The position numbers were made by a program, and so were the translations under genes. From Posidonia oceanica (Eukaryota > Streptophyta > Magnoliopsida > Alismatales > Posidoniaceae): a stretch of 64,000 nucleotides of DNA. Shown here in pieces: positions 11,908-25,000 of the stretch. The stretch's first letter is position 1. Every line of letters begins with the position of its first letter. The stretch is from NCBI GenBank assembly GCA_037176725.1, contig JAZBRS010000049.1, positions 30,062,001 to 30,126,000 on the forward strand, read 5' to 3'. The notes below the pieces were generated by a model. The model had not been told where the DNA came from. It searched no databases and was given only the letters and a program-made list of their open reading frames with translations.

Positions 11908-13991
11908 CACCATCTTCTTAGCTTCTGCTTCACTAGCTTGGCATCCGGGTTTAAGGGCAGATTGTGCACCACTATCTCTATGTCAAGGCCGACCATATCC
12001 TCGTAACTCCAGGCGAAGACATCCGCATATTCTTTCAAGAATGCGATGAACTCTGCTCGAGCCTGGGAGGACAGCTGAGCACTGATACGAACTTCTCTGA
12101 CTTCCTCAGCTGTACCGATGTTGACAACCTCTGTTTCTTCTTCAACATGGAGGTTGGGGCCTTCTAGGTCGTCGTCATAGGGCCGGAACTCGGGCAATGG
12201 TTCGTCAATCTCATCCATGCCCGTATCGTCCTCCTCTCCATAAGCAATAAGTTCCGAGAGGATCTCTTTCTCAAAAGAAGGACTTGTGATGTCGAAAGAG
12301 TGTATATGTTCCGCTACTTGGCCCTGGTGACGCTTTTGGATGGTCACGCTCACTCGAGTATTCTTGTAGCCTCGGTGTGCGACCTCCGTCCCAGCAACTC
12401 CTTCTGCTGTTTGCTCTGGCCTGACTAATTCTGCTGAGTGCTCTGCTGATACTGCTGAGGGCCTTGCTGATTCTGCTGTTGATACTGCTGATGATTCTGC
12501 TACTGAGGCTGCTAACAACTCTATTGCTGATTCTACTTTCTGCTCTGTTACCGCTGCTGCTTGGATTACTAGTGCTTCCTCCTCTGAGTCTTTTAATGTG
12601 CTTGGGGAGGGTATGCTGGACCGACGGCTGATCTGGGCACTGCCGCTCGCTATGCTACTCCGGTGAGGCATGTGTTGCACAAACCACCTAGACCCGCCTT
12701 CTGGTCGGAGAGTGATGAGTTCATCTGGTCTAGGGGAGTCCGGTGCTGCCGAGCCTTCTTCTAGGACCATGATAGAGGCATGGTCTTCTTGCAGAGGAGG
12801 GTCCGTAACCACGGCTTTCCCTTTCCTTTCTGCGGCTCGATGCTCTGCCAGGTCTTCTGCTATCGACTTGATTTGTTCTTGATAAAGTAGCTCTAAGTCG
12901 GACATCCATGAATCGACCTGGGCTTCTATCGCCACTCCTTCCTCCTTGTCTGAGGGTGAGTCAACGTAGTAGGCGCCGGGGGCCTGCGGCACTGGCCCGA
13001 CTGCAAGACGGATCGCTGCCCTTGGAATTTGCATGATCTGGCTCATGGGCGCGCCTGATAGCGGCAGCTTTGGCATGGGAGATCCAAACAGACTGGTCAG
13101 TGGAGCCACAGATGGGTATGCTGCCAGTGTTACTGTTGCAGGTGGAGGACAGGCAGAGGTGCTCTTCTGAGGGCTCAAGGGCCGGGAGACTATGGCGCTT
13201 AGTTGGTCCTCTGCATCTGGTTGTGACTGTGAGAGTGCAACTTCTGACGCCATGGGGGCCTGCCATGGGAGTTGCTGCTTTGCGCCAGGAAGATGCGAAG
13301 CGGACTGCGTCGATTGCATTCTCAGTGATGCGGCCGCTGGAGTGGGCTGAGCTGTGCTGCTGACTGAATTGATCGACTGTCGCTCCAGAGAGAGTGACAG
13401 TGGCACTGGTGTGACTGCGACCGCGGGTAGCCTGCCCGATTCTGCCAGAAGAAGTGTCTCTGACTCCTGTACCGCTGCTGCTTGTACTTGTAATGTAGAT
13501 GTGACTGTAAAAGTGTGAGGGCTTGCCAGTTCTGCCGCAGAGCCTACTGAGCTATCTGCTGTATCTGCTAGAGGAAGAGCTGAACATGCTGACTGTGGTG
13601 CCTCTGTGCTGATCATTGCCTTGCTGCCAGTTGGGACTGCCTCTACTGTGCCAGACTGCTCCTCATCCGAGTAGTAGTCCTCAATACAGACCCAGTCTTC
13701 TACCGGCACCGTGGCTTGATCATCGGTCGATCCCAGAACTCCTGCACTGGTGAAGTTAGTGAGGTCTCTGGGAATGGCTGGCTCTTGATCCTTGAGCTGA
13801 AGGCAGTGATCTTCGTTGAGCTTAGGTTCGTAACCGAGGCCTTCAGATTTCCTTCGCTCCACCGCTACGATCGGCTCTACGATCCCCTGGCCGTGACGCC
13901 CGAGCGGTGTACCCTTTATGTAACCCCACCTGTGACATACATTCTCGACCATTCGGAAGGGTTGCTGTGAACGGCCAAGGAGTTGACACGT
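11908..13991 (-). pseudogene. G-patch-like start of pol and long variable linker of A1
   Basis: The pol frame opens after a TGA at about 13,994 and overlaps the end of the protease frame. Its first residues form a G-patch-like motif (WGYIKGTPLGRHGQG, then GLGYEP). In betaretroviruses a G-patch follows the protease, so the position is comparable. About 590 residues of Ser/Ala/Glu-rich, low-complexity linker follow, ending in the N-terminal edge of RT (DVFAWSYEDM). This is one open frame of 681 codons from Met 13,952. The linker has no catalytic motif that I recognise. Confidence 0.75.
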
Positions 13992-14674
13992 TCAAGATCA
14001 GGAATGAAGTTAACCGGCTCGCACTGATTAACGCGATATAGAGCTTCAGAAGTCTCGAGGTCAAATGGGATAGCTTGTGAAGACACGGGGGAGACCGTTT
14101 CGATCCGCTCCTTCTCAAAGTTCTCCGCCATGACGACAATGACATCATCACCGCGACGGTACTTTATCATCCGATGGAGGGTCGAAGGAAGGACCTGATG
14201 CTTGTGGAGCCAAGGGCGCCCAAGCAGAAGATTGAAATTCGGCTTCAAGTCGACGACATAGAATTCTACATCGAAGATGACCGGGCCAATGGCAAGAGGA
14301 ATAATCAGAATCCCTAGAGCGTCATGGTGGGTGTTGTCAAAAGCTGTCATTCCCTTCACGGCTGGCGTGATGTCCTCGGCTTTGAATCCGAGCTTGGTTG
14401 CAGTACGCAAGGGGCAGACGTTAAGGCCTGACCCATTATCAACCAGTGTTAGGGGAATGCGAAAGTTTTTGAACTGAACCGTGACGAACAGGGGTTGGTT
14501 ATGATTAATCCCCGCCGGAGGTAGTTCATCACTTGTAAAAGAGATGACCTGGGGCTCCGCAATCAACCCTACCATGCTTTCCAAGGCTAAAGGCTCATTA
14601 GACTGGGACACATGGGCGGCCTGGAACACGCGAAGAAAAGCCTCGCGGTGTTCGGCAGAGGTGTGGATCAGGTC
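13916..14674 (-). pseudogene. Aspartic protease of A1
   Basis: Retropepsin-like domain in the same frame as gag. The block before the catalytic site (ISFTSDELPPAG) and the active site LVDNGSGLNVCP match the Tat protease style, where D-x-GS replaces the classic DTG. LLGRPWL marks the C-terminal flap/hydrophobic region. The TAG at 14,675 separating it from gag stands where a Trp codon is expected (ISI-stop-DL). The frame ends at 13,916, about 75 nt inside the pol frame, in a -1 relationship to it. Confidence 0.88.
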
Positions 14675-17600
14675 CTAAATGGAAATGTCAGCTTTGACCT
14701 TCTTAAGTTGGGAGGTTATGTCTGCCTTGGGTTGGTTCTTTTTGGCAACAGGAGGGGTTGTTTTGGCAAGCTCTAAGGGGGTAGTGGCAGGAAGCTGGGC
14801 CGCTACAGGCTGGGCAGGGATTTGGCTTGCTACGGGTTGATTTGGGGCTGGATCTGCTACGGGTTGGTTGGCGGGTGGGGGCATAGCAGGTTTAGGGTGA
14901 TTTGGCCTAATTACCGGTGCTGGGGGCCTGTAGACCCTCCCCGATCGCGTTACTTCTGCACACATTTCTGTGGCATAGCTGTAAGGGACGCGATGGGTGT
15001 CCAAGGTTAAATCAATAACCACTGGAGCACGTGCTGCAAGCACAGGAGGGGTTACAGGGGGACCTATTGGGTACTGAGGTCTACCTAGAGGGTATGGTTG
15101 TTGGGGTGGGAAGGCTGGGGCAGGTTGAGGTCTGCCTAGGAGGTGTACAGGAGATTCTAGCTGAGGTCGCCCTAAGAGGTGGACGGGGGATCTAGGCTGG
15201 GCTCTAGCTAGAAGGTGTACAGGGGATTGAGCCTGAGGAAGCACAGCGGGGGGCGCGAAGGGGCGCTCCGGCCTGGCACGCGGTCAGATCGTGTGAATTC
15301 CTGACTCGGAGCCGGCAACTGCCGCAAGATAGAGATTCACAGGGAAAGGCTCAGAGATATCAGAGATAAGATCAGAAGGGTCTACCACGGAGGTAGTAGG
15401 CCTAGAAGGGAAGACAGAGTGGATGCCTGAGGTTCCCGCCCCTCCCGGATAAGAGTGCTCCGGTAGGGGTTGGTGAATGATGCCAGAATGAGGGGGAACA
15501 GCTGAATGTGCAGATGCATGTGTGTGTGCTTGAGTGGATGCCTCGTGCGTGTCATTCACAATCGTTCCCGATTCGATTAGATCCTGAATAACGTTCCGCA
15601 AGGAGAAGCAATTGTCCGTCGAATGCCCGACACTTCGATGGAAATTGTAGAAGAGGTTCGCCCTAAACCAATGCGGCAAGGGATTTGGGGGCGGACGAAC
15701 CTCTGGGAACTTCAGGAGCGATGCAACCTTTGGCAAGATGACCGTGAGCGGTTCCACCAGTGGGGCGAATTTCCGCTTCTCAGTGAGTGGCCTTCTTTGC
15801 CTCTGGTATGAACCTTACTGAACCGGTGTGGCGGGGTAGACTAGTCTAGCGGTGGTTGTGATTTGTGGTGTGGGTGGATTCCTAGGTGCAGGAGCATACA
15901 CCATCTGAGCTGGGGCAGGCTGGGATGGCAAGCGAACAGGCATAGCAGGGGAGTCGACGAATGCAATAGCGGTTTTCGATGAGTCCTTCCTCTTCGGGCG
16001 GTTGTTGTTGCTGCCGCTATTGTGGTTGTTGGAGGTGCTGCTGTTGGCGCTGTTACTGCTGATCGCAGCCTGCTTAGTGAATGCAGAGAGAGCCGAGAAG
16101 TTGCCACTCCGCAAAGAACTCTCCACGTGCGCTCCAGCTCTGATGAGTGTTGCAAAAGTAGTGACTGGTTGGATGCTAAGCAGAGCTCCAAGAGATGGCT
16201 GCGCCCCTTTGATGACGATCTCAATAGACTCCTCGTCAGAGGGTCTATCTCGAACCTGAGAGGCAAGGGCGCGCCAGCGGCCGACGTACTCCCCGAACGG
16301 CTCGCCGGAATTCTGCTTGATTGAGATCAAGTCCGCCCGCTTTGGGACTAGATCGAGGTTGAAGGAGTATTGTTCTAGGAACGCCTGACTGAGGTCGTTC
16401 CAAGTCTTGATGGCTGACATATCAAGCGATGTAAACCACTTGAGTGTCGGCCCGGTCAAACTCTTCTGGAACAAGCGGATCAGCAACCTCTCGTCAGCTT
16501 GAAGCTGAGCGAGATCACCGCAATACGCCTTCAGGTGTGCCACGGGGCAGCCCCTACCATTGTATTTCTCGAAGTCCGGGATTTTGAACTTCGAAGGGAG
16601 TACCGCCTCTGGAAAGTAGCAGAGGTCCCGAAATTGGTAGGTCTGGTGCTCAGTACCCTGCACTAGTCGTAGTGCCTTCTCCAGGACGTCCATCCGGTTG
16701 TTGATGGGGTCCGGAGTTACTGCTATAGGGGAGGGATCAGCAGGGGTAGTGAGCACATACGCCGAATGGGTTGCACCTAAGTGCTCCTCCGGATCTACCA
16801 TAGCGTCGCCTGGTGGAGCAACGGGATGGCCGGCGTATCCGTGCTGGGGAACTGTGTATGCAGGAGTGTATGCAGGATGCTGGGCTTGATGCAAAGGAGA
16901 AGAGTAAATGCCATGCTGTGCTGTGATAGGGGTAGGATGACGGAGCACCAGTTGCTATACAGGCGGGGTGCCAGACAGCGAGCCAGTGAGGTACTGGGCT
17001 CCAGCCAGTCCGAAGGACTGACCACCAGGGGGAAGAGGAGCATGCTGTGCTAAGTGTTGTGCAGTAGGAGGCGGTAAACGGGCCCCCATCGTCGGAACCG
17101 TGAGTAGTTGAGACGATGGTCGAGGCGGAGGTGTAGAGGTAGATGCATGAGATGCAGGAACTGGCCTCAAAGGAACCTCAGGAACGACAGGAGCACAGGA
17201 AGGACGAACTGATAGAGCCATGCCCTGCAGTCTCTGGGCAAGCTCCATCAGGTGCTGGTACTGCGCCTCAGGCGTCTCGCCAGTGCCGGCGAAGGTTGAG
17301 AAGCAAATGGCACGGACACAGACTGTCCGGGAGGAAAAGGTTCTACAGAAAAAGTCGCAGCAGTGGTAGAAGAGATGTCAAAGGCGACGTATCCCTGGGA
17401 CGGAGGGGGCAGTGGCGTCTTCGAAGCGCGAGTGACGGTCGTCAAGATAGACTCGGCGACCAGATCCGGAGGGAGAGATGCTTGCCACTGTCCCGGGACA
17501 TACTGAGATCCTAGAGGCGCCAGGGGAGGAAACCCTGGCGTCGGAGGGGGAACAACGGGGACAGAAGGAGCAACCAGAGGGGCCGGAACGGAAACACCCT

Positions 17601-17688
17601 CCGTGACAGGAGTGAAGGGAGGCTCACTGACGTACTGGGCCATTGCTGACCTAGAGTGCGTGAGAATGGGGCTGCGACGGGTATGCAA
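14675..17688 (-). pseudogene. gag of A1, broken by stops and one frameshift
   Basis: From about 17,270 to 14,675 the pieces lie in one phase, interrupted by stops at 16,955 (CAG to TAG), 15,815 (TAA) and 15,284 (TGA). The N-terminal piece (17,688-17,248) is in another phase, so a 1-nt indel occurred near 17,290. The region at about 16,600-16,050 is the capsid-like core (LTGPTLKWF, ETW-like KTWNDLSQAFLEQY). A degenerate zinc-knuckle-like motif (FHRSVGHSTDNCFSLR) lies near 15,650. The C-terminal part is proline-rich with repeats of SPVHLLGRPQ. The start is ambiguous: Met 17,688 or Met 17,643 (context ATGGCCCAG). Confidence 0.85.
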
Positions 17689-18904
17689 ACGGCGACTCCT
17701 AATAGGAGCTATCGTCGCAAAGGCGGATAGCTCAGAAGAGGGAATGGTCGCGAATAAGGTCGCAACAGGGGTGCCAACAAGGGTCGGTACTCAAGCTCTA
17801 GCAAGGGGAACTCACTTACCGATCACTGATGACACAAACAAAAGGAAACTGGGGTTAGAAACTGAAAAGACGGATGCAAATGAGTTAAGTTAAATGGCAT
17901 GAATGATATGTATGCTTTCTAGTATGCCCCCCTTACCTAACTAGTGTATCTTAGCAGGTGATCTACTTCGGGTATCCCTGGGCGTACGGGTCACCGACTC
18001 AGGTCAAAAAAGTGGGTTCGCTGCCTAACTCCTGGCCCAAAGCTCAGGTAATGACAGGGTGGTGCGTTGGTGGCCTCGACCCTGCTAAAGCGTGGGTGGT
18101 ACCCTCTACTAACACCGACACGACCCCTGAACAAAAGTGGGGACAGACCGACTGACTTGCGCCACGCCCAAAGCGGTGGAACAAGAGGCCGGGACTGTCC
18201 TTCGCAGACTAGTACGTGGACTCAGATGAGAAGATGCATGCCCTATATGATGCTTATGCAAATGATTAAAATCTTTTATCTTGCGTGTTTTATTAACCAG
18301 AGGGAGTGAAGGATTGTTTGAAGTCTCTAGTTACTCCTAGAAGTTCCTTTTACTTGCCATTTTTAGTTAACCATGGGGAGAGCAGGCAAGTCTCTACTAT
18401 CCTAGGCATGGCATGTGCGAAAGGGAAGAAAATCAGTCAAACATGGCAGGCAAACAACATACAACACAGCAAAAGGCAAGTGCATGGCATGTGCGAGTGT
18501 TCGTGAGCATGATGGTGAAGAAAAAGCATTCATCATGTCAAAAGGCATATATGCAAGACATGTGCGTGCGTAGTGTCATAGCAAATGTGTAAGAAAAGCA
18601 TTCAGCATTCAAAAAGCATGCATTGTTGCCAAACAAGTATGTAGAGATGCATTGTGCGAGAAATAAAGCAATAAGAAGCAAATAAAGATGAAAGAAGATA
18701 AAGACAAGTAAGCATTAAAGCAGGCAAGAGCAGAATCAGGGAAACAAGCAAGCAACAAGCAAGCAAACAAGTAAGAGCGCCACAGCAGGCAAAGCAAAGC
18801 AAAACAGAGCGCAAACCGAGGCAAAGGAGGTGCAAAACTTAAGCAGAGTAGCCACGAGGCGACTCGCTAGGAGTTTGCACAGAAAAGTGAGCAAAATAGG
18901 CAAA
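17689..18904 (-). other. 5' leader of A1, with a possible leader intron
   Basis: No gene on either strand. On the minus strand a consensus splice donor GTAAGT lies at 17,814-17,819, about 130-170 nt before the gag start candidates. Possible acceptors (CTATTAG, CACTCTAG) lie between it and gag. The stretch near 18,620-18,900 is rich in GCAAGCAAA-type words. The intron is inferred only. Confidence 0.45.
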
Positions 18905-19285
18905 GGAGGCACAAAAGCAAACAAAGAAAGCAAATCCCAAGCGAGCAAAAGCGAAGGCGAAAGCCGGAGTCTAGCATCCCCAGCGGAGTCGCCACTGTCG
19001 ACTTCACCGGGCAAAGCAGACAGGCAGGCAGGCAAGCAAAAGCAAGGCAAAGGGCACAAAGGCAAACAAAGAAAGCAAATCCCAAGCGAGCGAAAGCGAA
19101 GGCGAAAGCCGGAGTCTAGCATCCCCAGCAGAGTCGCCACTGTCGACTTCGCTGGGCAAAGCAGACAGGCAGGCAAGCAAGCAAAAGCAAGGCAAAGGGC
19201 ACCAAGGCAAACAAAGAACGCAAATCCCAAGCAAGCGAAAGTGAAGGCGAAAGCCGGAGTCTAGCATCCCCAGCAGAGTCGCCAC
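18905..19285 (-). repeat. 145-bp tandem repeat carrying the PBS
   Basis: About 2.6 copies of a 145-bp unit. The same PBS-like block (CCCCAGC[A/G]GAGTCGCCAC) sits at about 18,979, 19,124 and 19,269. Only the last copy abuts the LTR; the other two are followed by CTGTCGACTTC and GCAGGCAAGCAAAAGC-rich sequence. Confidence 0.9.
19267..19284 (-). promoter_or_regulatory. Primer-binding site of A1
   Basis: The minus strand reads TGGCGACTCTGCTGGGGA, one nucleotide after the LTR end. It starts with TGG, complementary to a tRNA 3' CCA. From memory, this type of PBS is assigned to tRNA-Arg in Ogre elements. Confidence 0.85.
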
Positions 19286-20019
19286 TGTAGTAATCCCAAT
19301 CAGAATCAGGCTTACTATTAGCAGCGATGTCCGAGGAGGAGGGCTCAACTCGAAAACACTTAAAATAGAGGAGAAAAGGTAAGAAAAGAAGAAGATAAGA
19401 CAAATCAGAGTCGCCACCGTGTCTATTATCGGGAGACAAGGAAAACCAGGGGAAATGCATGAATTAACACGCAAAACCAAGCAAGAAATGTAAAGCAAAG
19501 CAATGCCAAAGAAAACAAATGCAAATACATGCAAATGAGATGACTCATGCCTAGGATAAGGGCGATATGGTCATTGCGGACCAAAAGACTGGGCAAGGAC
19601 TCCTATTACGCGCAGGGAAGGTGTTAGGCACCCCTGACACGCCCGAGAATCGGTCTTTCTAGGCTTACGCTCGCATACGCAGGGAAATGCAGATTGGAAT
19701 GCCTAAATGCCAATGAATGCCTGAATGAATGCTCATAGGTGTGCTCTAAGTGGTGGGATGCAATGCAAGGAAAGTAAACATGCAGTCTAAGTGCTCAGCA
19801 GCGCTGTCTGTGTTCCGAACCGGGCAAAACCTGGCTCGTGAGAACTCCAGGCAGTAAGCATCACTGTCCTATATGCAAATGCAAACGAAAAAGCAAAACG
19901 ACGGTAAAACCAAGCAAATGCAAGCGACATGCAAGAGAAAACGACGTAAAACACGCGAAACAAAGCAAGAAACGAGAATGGTACGCAAGACGGTGTAAGA
20001 AAACAAGATCGGCATGCAA

Positions 20020-20340
20020 AACAGTGCCAGAAACAAAGCAGGCACGCGAAACGGTGCCAAAAGCGAGGCGAGCATGCAAAACGGTGCCAAAAACGAAGCG
20101 GGTACGCAAAACGGTGCCAAAAACAAAGCGAGCATGCAAAACGGTGCCAAAAGACGGAGTGGGCAAGCAAAACGGTGCCAAAGACGGAGCAGGCACCCGA
20201 AACGGTGCCAAAAGCGAAGCGGGCACGCAAAACGGTGCCAAAAACAAAGCAGGCACGCGAAACGGTGCCAAAAGCGAAGCAGGCACGCAAAACGGTGCCA
20301 AAAACAAAGCAGGCACGCAAAACGGTGCCAAAAGCGGCGA
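20020..20340 (-). repeat. 30-bp minisatellite inside the LTR
   Basis: About eleven units of 30-31 bp containing ACGGTGCCAAAA (starts at 20,051, 20,081, 20,111, 20,141 and so on). It generates long repetitive ORFs on both strands that I do not treat as genes. Confidence 0.9.
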
Positions 20341-21059
20341 AATAAAACCTCGGCAAAACCATGCAGATGCAAATGCAAAGAGAGAGGACAAGAGAAGTGA
20401 AAGGAGTGGCAAACAGTGTGTGTGTGAGAACAGACACTGTTTAAGGGCCATGTAGAGTAGGTGTGAAGACCTACAATGGGAAAAAGAGCAAGTGGAGGGA
20501 TTACCACCGCTTTGTGACTGTTTCCCACTAAACCGCTCCACGATGCGTCTCGCACGCTGCCCAAAGCTCGCAGTGCGATCGGATCGTGGAAAAGGGGGAA
20601 GAAAGTCGCAATAAGTGGTGAATCTAGGGGAAACACGACACAAAACACTTGGAAATACGCGAAAGGGGGAGCAGAATTGATAGATGAGAAGAGGAAGTCC
20701 TATTCTACATGATCGAGGAAACAAAAAGCGAAAACGATGCATGCAATGCAAATGGTATGCAAATGAATACTGTGCAGGGGTTCAGAAGGACATACCTGGA
20801 AAATCTGAGGTCTGATCTGAGATCTGCTTGGTCCATGCTGAAGAGCGCTCCGCCGGGGTCGTCCGGGTAGCTTATTTGAGAAGATCCAACGGTCGAATTG
20901 GAAGACATCCCAGCTTCAAGACAGAGGGGCCAGAACAGGGGAGAAGAATAGAACTAAGTGTATAGGGGGTCCTAGGGGTGTGCAAACAGGTCCTCCCATG
21001 CGAATGGGAGCTAATGATGCTTGAGTGTGTGCAAAGGATGCAAAAAAACTAGAATGCAT

Positions 21060-22040
21060 GAGTGCAATGCATGCAGAATGCAAGAAAAGGCTTAAGGGTG
21101 ATTTTTCAGAAAATTGGGGTTTTAAATGCAATTTTTGAAAAGATGGGGGTCTAAATGCAAAGATTTCGAAAAGTTTGGGGCTTTTATACAAGGATTTTGA
21201 AAAAAGGAGGGTCTGCACGCAATTTTACAAAAGATAGGGTTTAAAATGCAATTTTCCAAGATGGGTATGCATCAAGGCAAGTTTTGAAAACGTGTGGCAG
21301 ATTAAGATGCAATTTTAAAATCGTTAGGGTCCAAAATGCAATTTTTCCAGCAAAACAGGGGTCTAGTGGGTCTGAGAATGCAGATGGGGACCTATATGCA
21401 ATTTTCCAAACATGTGGGGGCTAAAATGCAATTTTATAAGCAAAGTATGCATTTAAATGATTTTTATAAGCATGTAGAGGACCTATGTGCAATTTTTTAA
21501 ATCATGCAGGGGAAAAAATGCAATTTTATAAGCAAAACATGCATTTAAAAGACAGACAGAGGACTGGTATGCAATTTTCAAATTATGCAGGGTCAAAAAT
21601 GCAATTTTTGAAGCAAAATATGCATTTAAATGACTACTGTGCATTGAGGATGGACCTATATGCAAAAATCAAAAAATAGAGGAGAAATAATGCAATGCAG
21701 CAAGCAAAAATTGAAAAATAAAAGCTAAGTTAACAGGACAGAGGACTAATATGCAATTACAGAAAGCAATAAGGGCCTGAAATGCAATTTTATATGGCAA
21801 ACTTAGAGGATTAAATCAGATTAATTAACTACAGGACTAAAATGCAATAATGAGAAGTTGGAGGGCCAAAATCAAACTAATTACTGAATGAAAGCACAGT
21901 AAAAGGACTGACATGCAAATAAAGAAGACTACATATTTTTCATGCAATTTTATATGGTTTCAATTCAGAAATAAGCAGATTTAATCAAATAAAGGACCTG
22001 AACGCAAATAAGCAAGAACTGAGACCGAAAATGCAATATT
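21060..22040 (-). repeat. Degenerate array of TGCAATTTT words in the LTR
   Basis: More than a dozen copies of (A/T)ATGCAATTTT at irregular spacing of about 25-60 bp, for example near 21,126, 21,247, 21,308, 21,336, 21,425, 21,518 and 21,781. On the element's sense strand these read AAAATTGCAT, several as TATAAAATTGCAT. The same words fill 1-250 in the left LTR. Confidence 0.75.
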
Positions 22041-25000
22041 TGGCAAAATAGCAAAGATAACAAAAAATAAAAGCACAGTGAAACTGCAGATCGGTGACCA
22101 CTGTAGCAAATGCTACCAGTGGCCGACAGAGGAAGAAAAGGGGTGCTGGTGAGGCGTAGTCTGGCGGGCGAGCTTCTCCAGAGCTTGACGGAGACCGGGG
22201 CAGCATCGGCGAGCAGCGACGCTGCCGAGAGCAAACCGGAGGAGTCGCCGGAGATCTGCAGACCTGCCTGGAGGCAGAGCGGATGGAAACAGCGACGGAG
22301 GGCTGATCTGGAAGCGTGGTCGAGCTCCTGGGGTCCGTGCGAACCTCGGACGACAAACGGAGCAGCTTTCTGCTGGCTGGAACGGCGAGACAGAGCCGGA
22401 GCTCGTCGGAGAAGAAGAAGGCGCGGCGGCGTTGACTCCGGGCAGGAGAGAGCTGAAGGCTAAACTAATGGGTGGGGAAGCTAGAGGGGAGAAGAACTAA
22501 GCTAGAGATGGAAGAAATTACCTGTTTCCGCGGCTGAGGAGTTCCCCCGACTTGGGCCGATTTCGCAGGAGACGGCGAGCTTCGTCCGGGCGCTGCGGGC
22601 GTCTCCGACAGCTGCTGGGCGTCTGGTTCCGCTCCGTGCGTTGCTCCGGAGCTAGCTGAATGATCGGAGGGCAGCTGCGAAGACCGACGCGACGAATGGG
22701 TTCAGTGGGTTCACCACTGGTCACCGGAGGTGGGGGGAGGTGTTCACTGCTCTCTGATTCAATTGGGAGATGCCGATGGCTTCCTGGTTGCTCAGAGGAG
22801 GTCTCTGCATGCTTGGGAAGGCTGGGGGAAGGCTGGAGAAGAAGATTGCGGATCGGGTGGATTTCTGGACAGGATGGGTTGCAGGTGTTTGTGGTGGATG
22901 GTCGGAGCTGGGGTGGGTTGCTGGGCTGAAGGCTGAGTGGTTTGGGGAGGTGGTGATTCAGGGAGTAACTGGGAAGTGTTTGGGGTGGATTGGAGGTCTG
23001 TGGTGTCGGGAATTTTGAAGTGGAAAGGGGTTAGGTTCTGCTGAAAGTTTTTGGGTGTTCGGGGGCGTTTTCTGGAGTGGAAAGGCTGGGGAAAGGAGGG
23101 GAAGGAATGCTGGGATTCTGGGTGGATTTGGGGGATGAATTGGAGGAAGTTTAAGGACTGATGGAGGCTCTGATGTGGTCGGGAAAGAAGAGGGGGAAGA
23201 ATTGGTTTTTGCAGTGGAAGGAGGAAGGGATTTGGGCACTGGGAATTCTCTGGATTCCTTGCTCTCTCTCGGACGACCAAAAGCATCGGAGGAGGCGAAG
23301 TGCTGAGGCTTTCACAGCAGCTGGAGGACTGCTCGCGCGCTCGTGGAATTTGAATTCCACCGGCGCCGATTACTGCAGCTGAGGGAGAGGAGCGGCGAGG
23401 GAGACAGGCAGTTAATGCTGCCGGAAAAGCCGCTGAGAGAAGAGGAGGCTGTTGCTGATCTGATGGAGGGGGAAGAAGTTGAATTTCAAAAGGAAGGAGG
23501 GAGTGCTGTGGATTCGCGGGAGAAGAGAAGAAGAAGTTGAAGAGGAGGAAGAAGAAGAAGGAGGGAAGAGGAGGGAGGAGGCAGATCGCAGGCCGAGCCG
23601 CGAGCTGAAAAAAAAGAAAAAAAAAGAAAGAAAGAAAGAAGGGAAGTGGAACGGGCCGGACTGGGCCCAGCAGGAAAAAAGGAAGAAAAGAAAGATAGGA
23701 AGAAAAGAGAAATGGAAGGGAAAGAGAGGAGAAATAACTTGGATAAAAATAAAATAAAAATAGGTAAAATTATTAGAGTGATTGTATTTCAAGTTAGGAC
23801 CTTGATAAAATTTTTTAATGACTGTTTTTGGTTGGTTAATCATGTTTAGAGGGATTTTGGGTTTGATTAGGGTTTTAAGGGTTTTCCTTGTTTTTGATTT
23901 GTTTTTTATTTTGACTAAATGTTTGTTAAGCTTTTTAAGTTGTTTTTTCAATTATGTTTTTTCTTGTTAAGTACTTGGGATATTAATTAGGATTTTTTTT
24001 AAGGTTTGTTTTTAGATTAATTAGTGGTGAGTTTTAGATTTTAATCTTGATCCTTTTTCTTTAAGTCTTCTTCGATTTGCTTTTTCTTAATTTCGTTTTG
24101 TTAAATTCTTTTAGCATTTTTTCTTAGGTTAGGTTTTCTTGTTAAGTTTTTAATTAGCTGTTCTTAAATTTTGATTGTTTGTTTTATTATTTTTTTAATT
24201 ATGTTTCCAATTTTTCTTTTGAGAGTTGTTAGGTTAGGCTTTTCCTCCTTAATTATTGGCCCTTGCATTTCTTAAGTGTTTTCTTTCTCTTAGGGTTTGT
24301 TTTCTTGGTTGTTTTTAATAGGATTTTACTTTTAGCTGTTTTGATTGTATTTCGGTTTTTTCCTTGATTTTACAGCATTTTCTCTTGGTTTGTTTTGTAT
24401 TTTTTAGCTTGCATTCTTGGTTTTCCATTTTAGCTAGATTTAGTTGGGTTTAGGTTTTTAATTGTTTGCTTAATATTTTTAATTGCTTTTCTTAGGGTTT
24501 TGGTTTGTTTTCCTTTTGTTTTAAAGTTTTTAGAGGTTTTTAAGGATATTTTAGGGGCTTAGCAAAAGAAAGAAAAAGAAAAGGAGAAGGAAGAAGAAAA
24601 GGGAAAAAGGAGGAATAAAGGGGAAAGAGAGGAGTTGAAAGAAAATAATTTTTTTGGAAGTCAGGGAAAATGCTAAAAATAAGATAAAAATAGAAATAAG
24701 ATTGAGAAGAGATAGAAGCACAAGGGGGGCCCACAGCCAGGCAAGAAAAAAGGAGAGAAGGGGATGAAAAGAAGGAGGATAATCAGGAGAGAGAAAAGGA
24801 TAATCCAGGAGAGAGAAAAGGATAATTTAGGTGAATGGAGGGCTTAAAGGTTTTGAAAAAGGGTGAAAAATGGGGAATGTGTTGCCTAGGGTCTCTAGTG
24901 TTGGTTCTGGGGATTTGGTTTAGTTTTGAGAAGGTTTTGGAAGGATTTTGAGGTGTAGAAAAAGGGTAGTTTTACCTAGGTTTTCTAGGGTTTTTGGGAA

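Noticed and set aside
11907..13952. The 681-codon ORF taken as a separate host protein
   Set aside because: Its start is a G-patch-like pol N-terminus and its end is the N-terminal edge of RT in the same phase; it is part of pol.
13890..13995. Classical -1 slippery heptamer in the A protease/pol overlap
   Set aside because: No X-XXY-YYZ sequence in the right phase was found; only the overlap itself is supported.
19787..20751. Long Phe/Cys-rich and Lys-rich ORFs on both strands
   Set aside because: They are products of the 30-bp LTR minisatellite.
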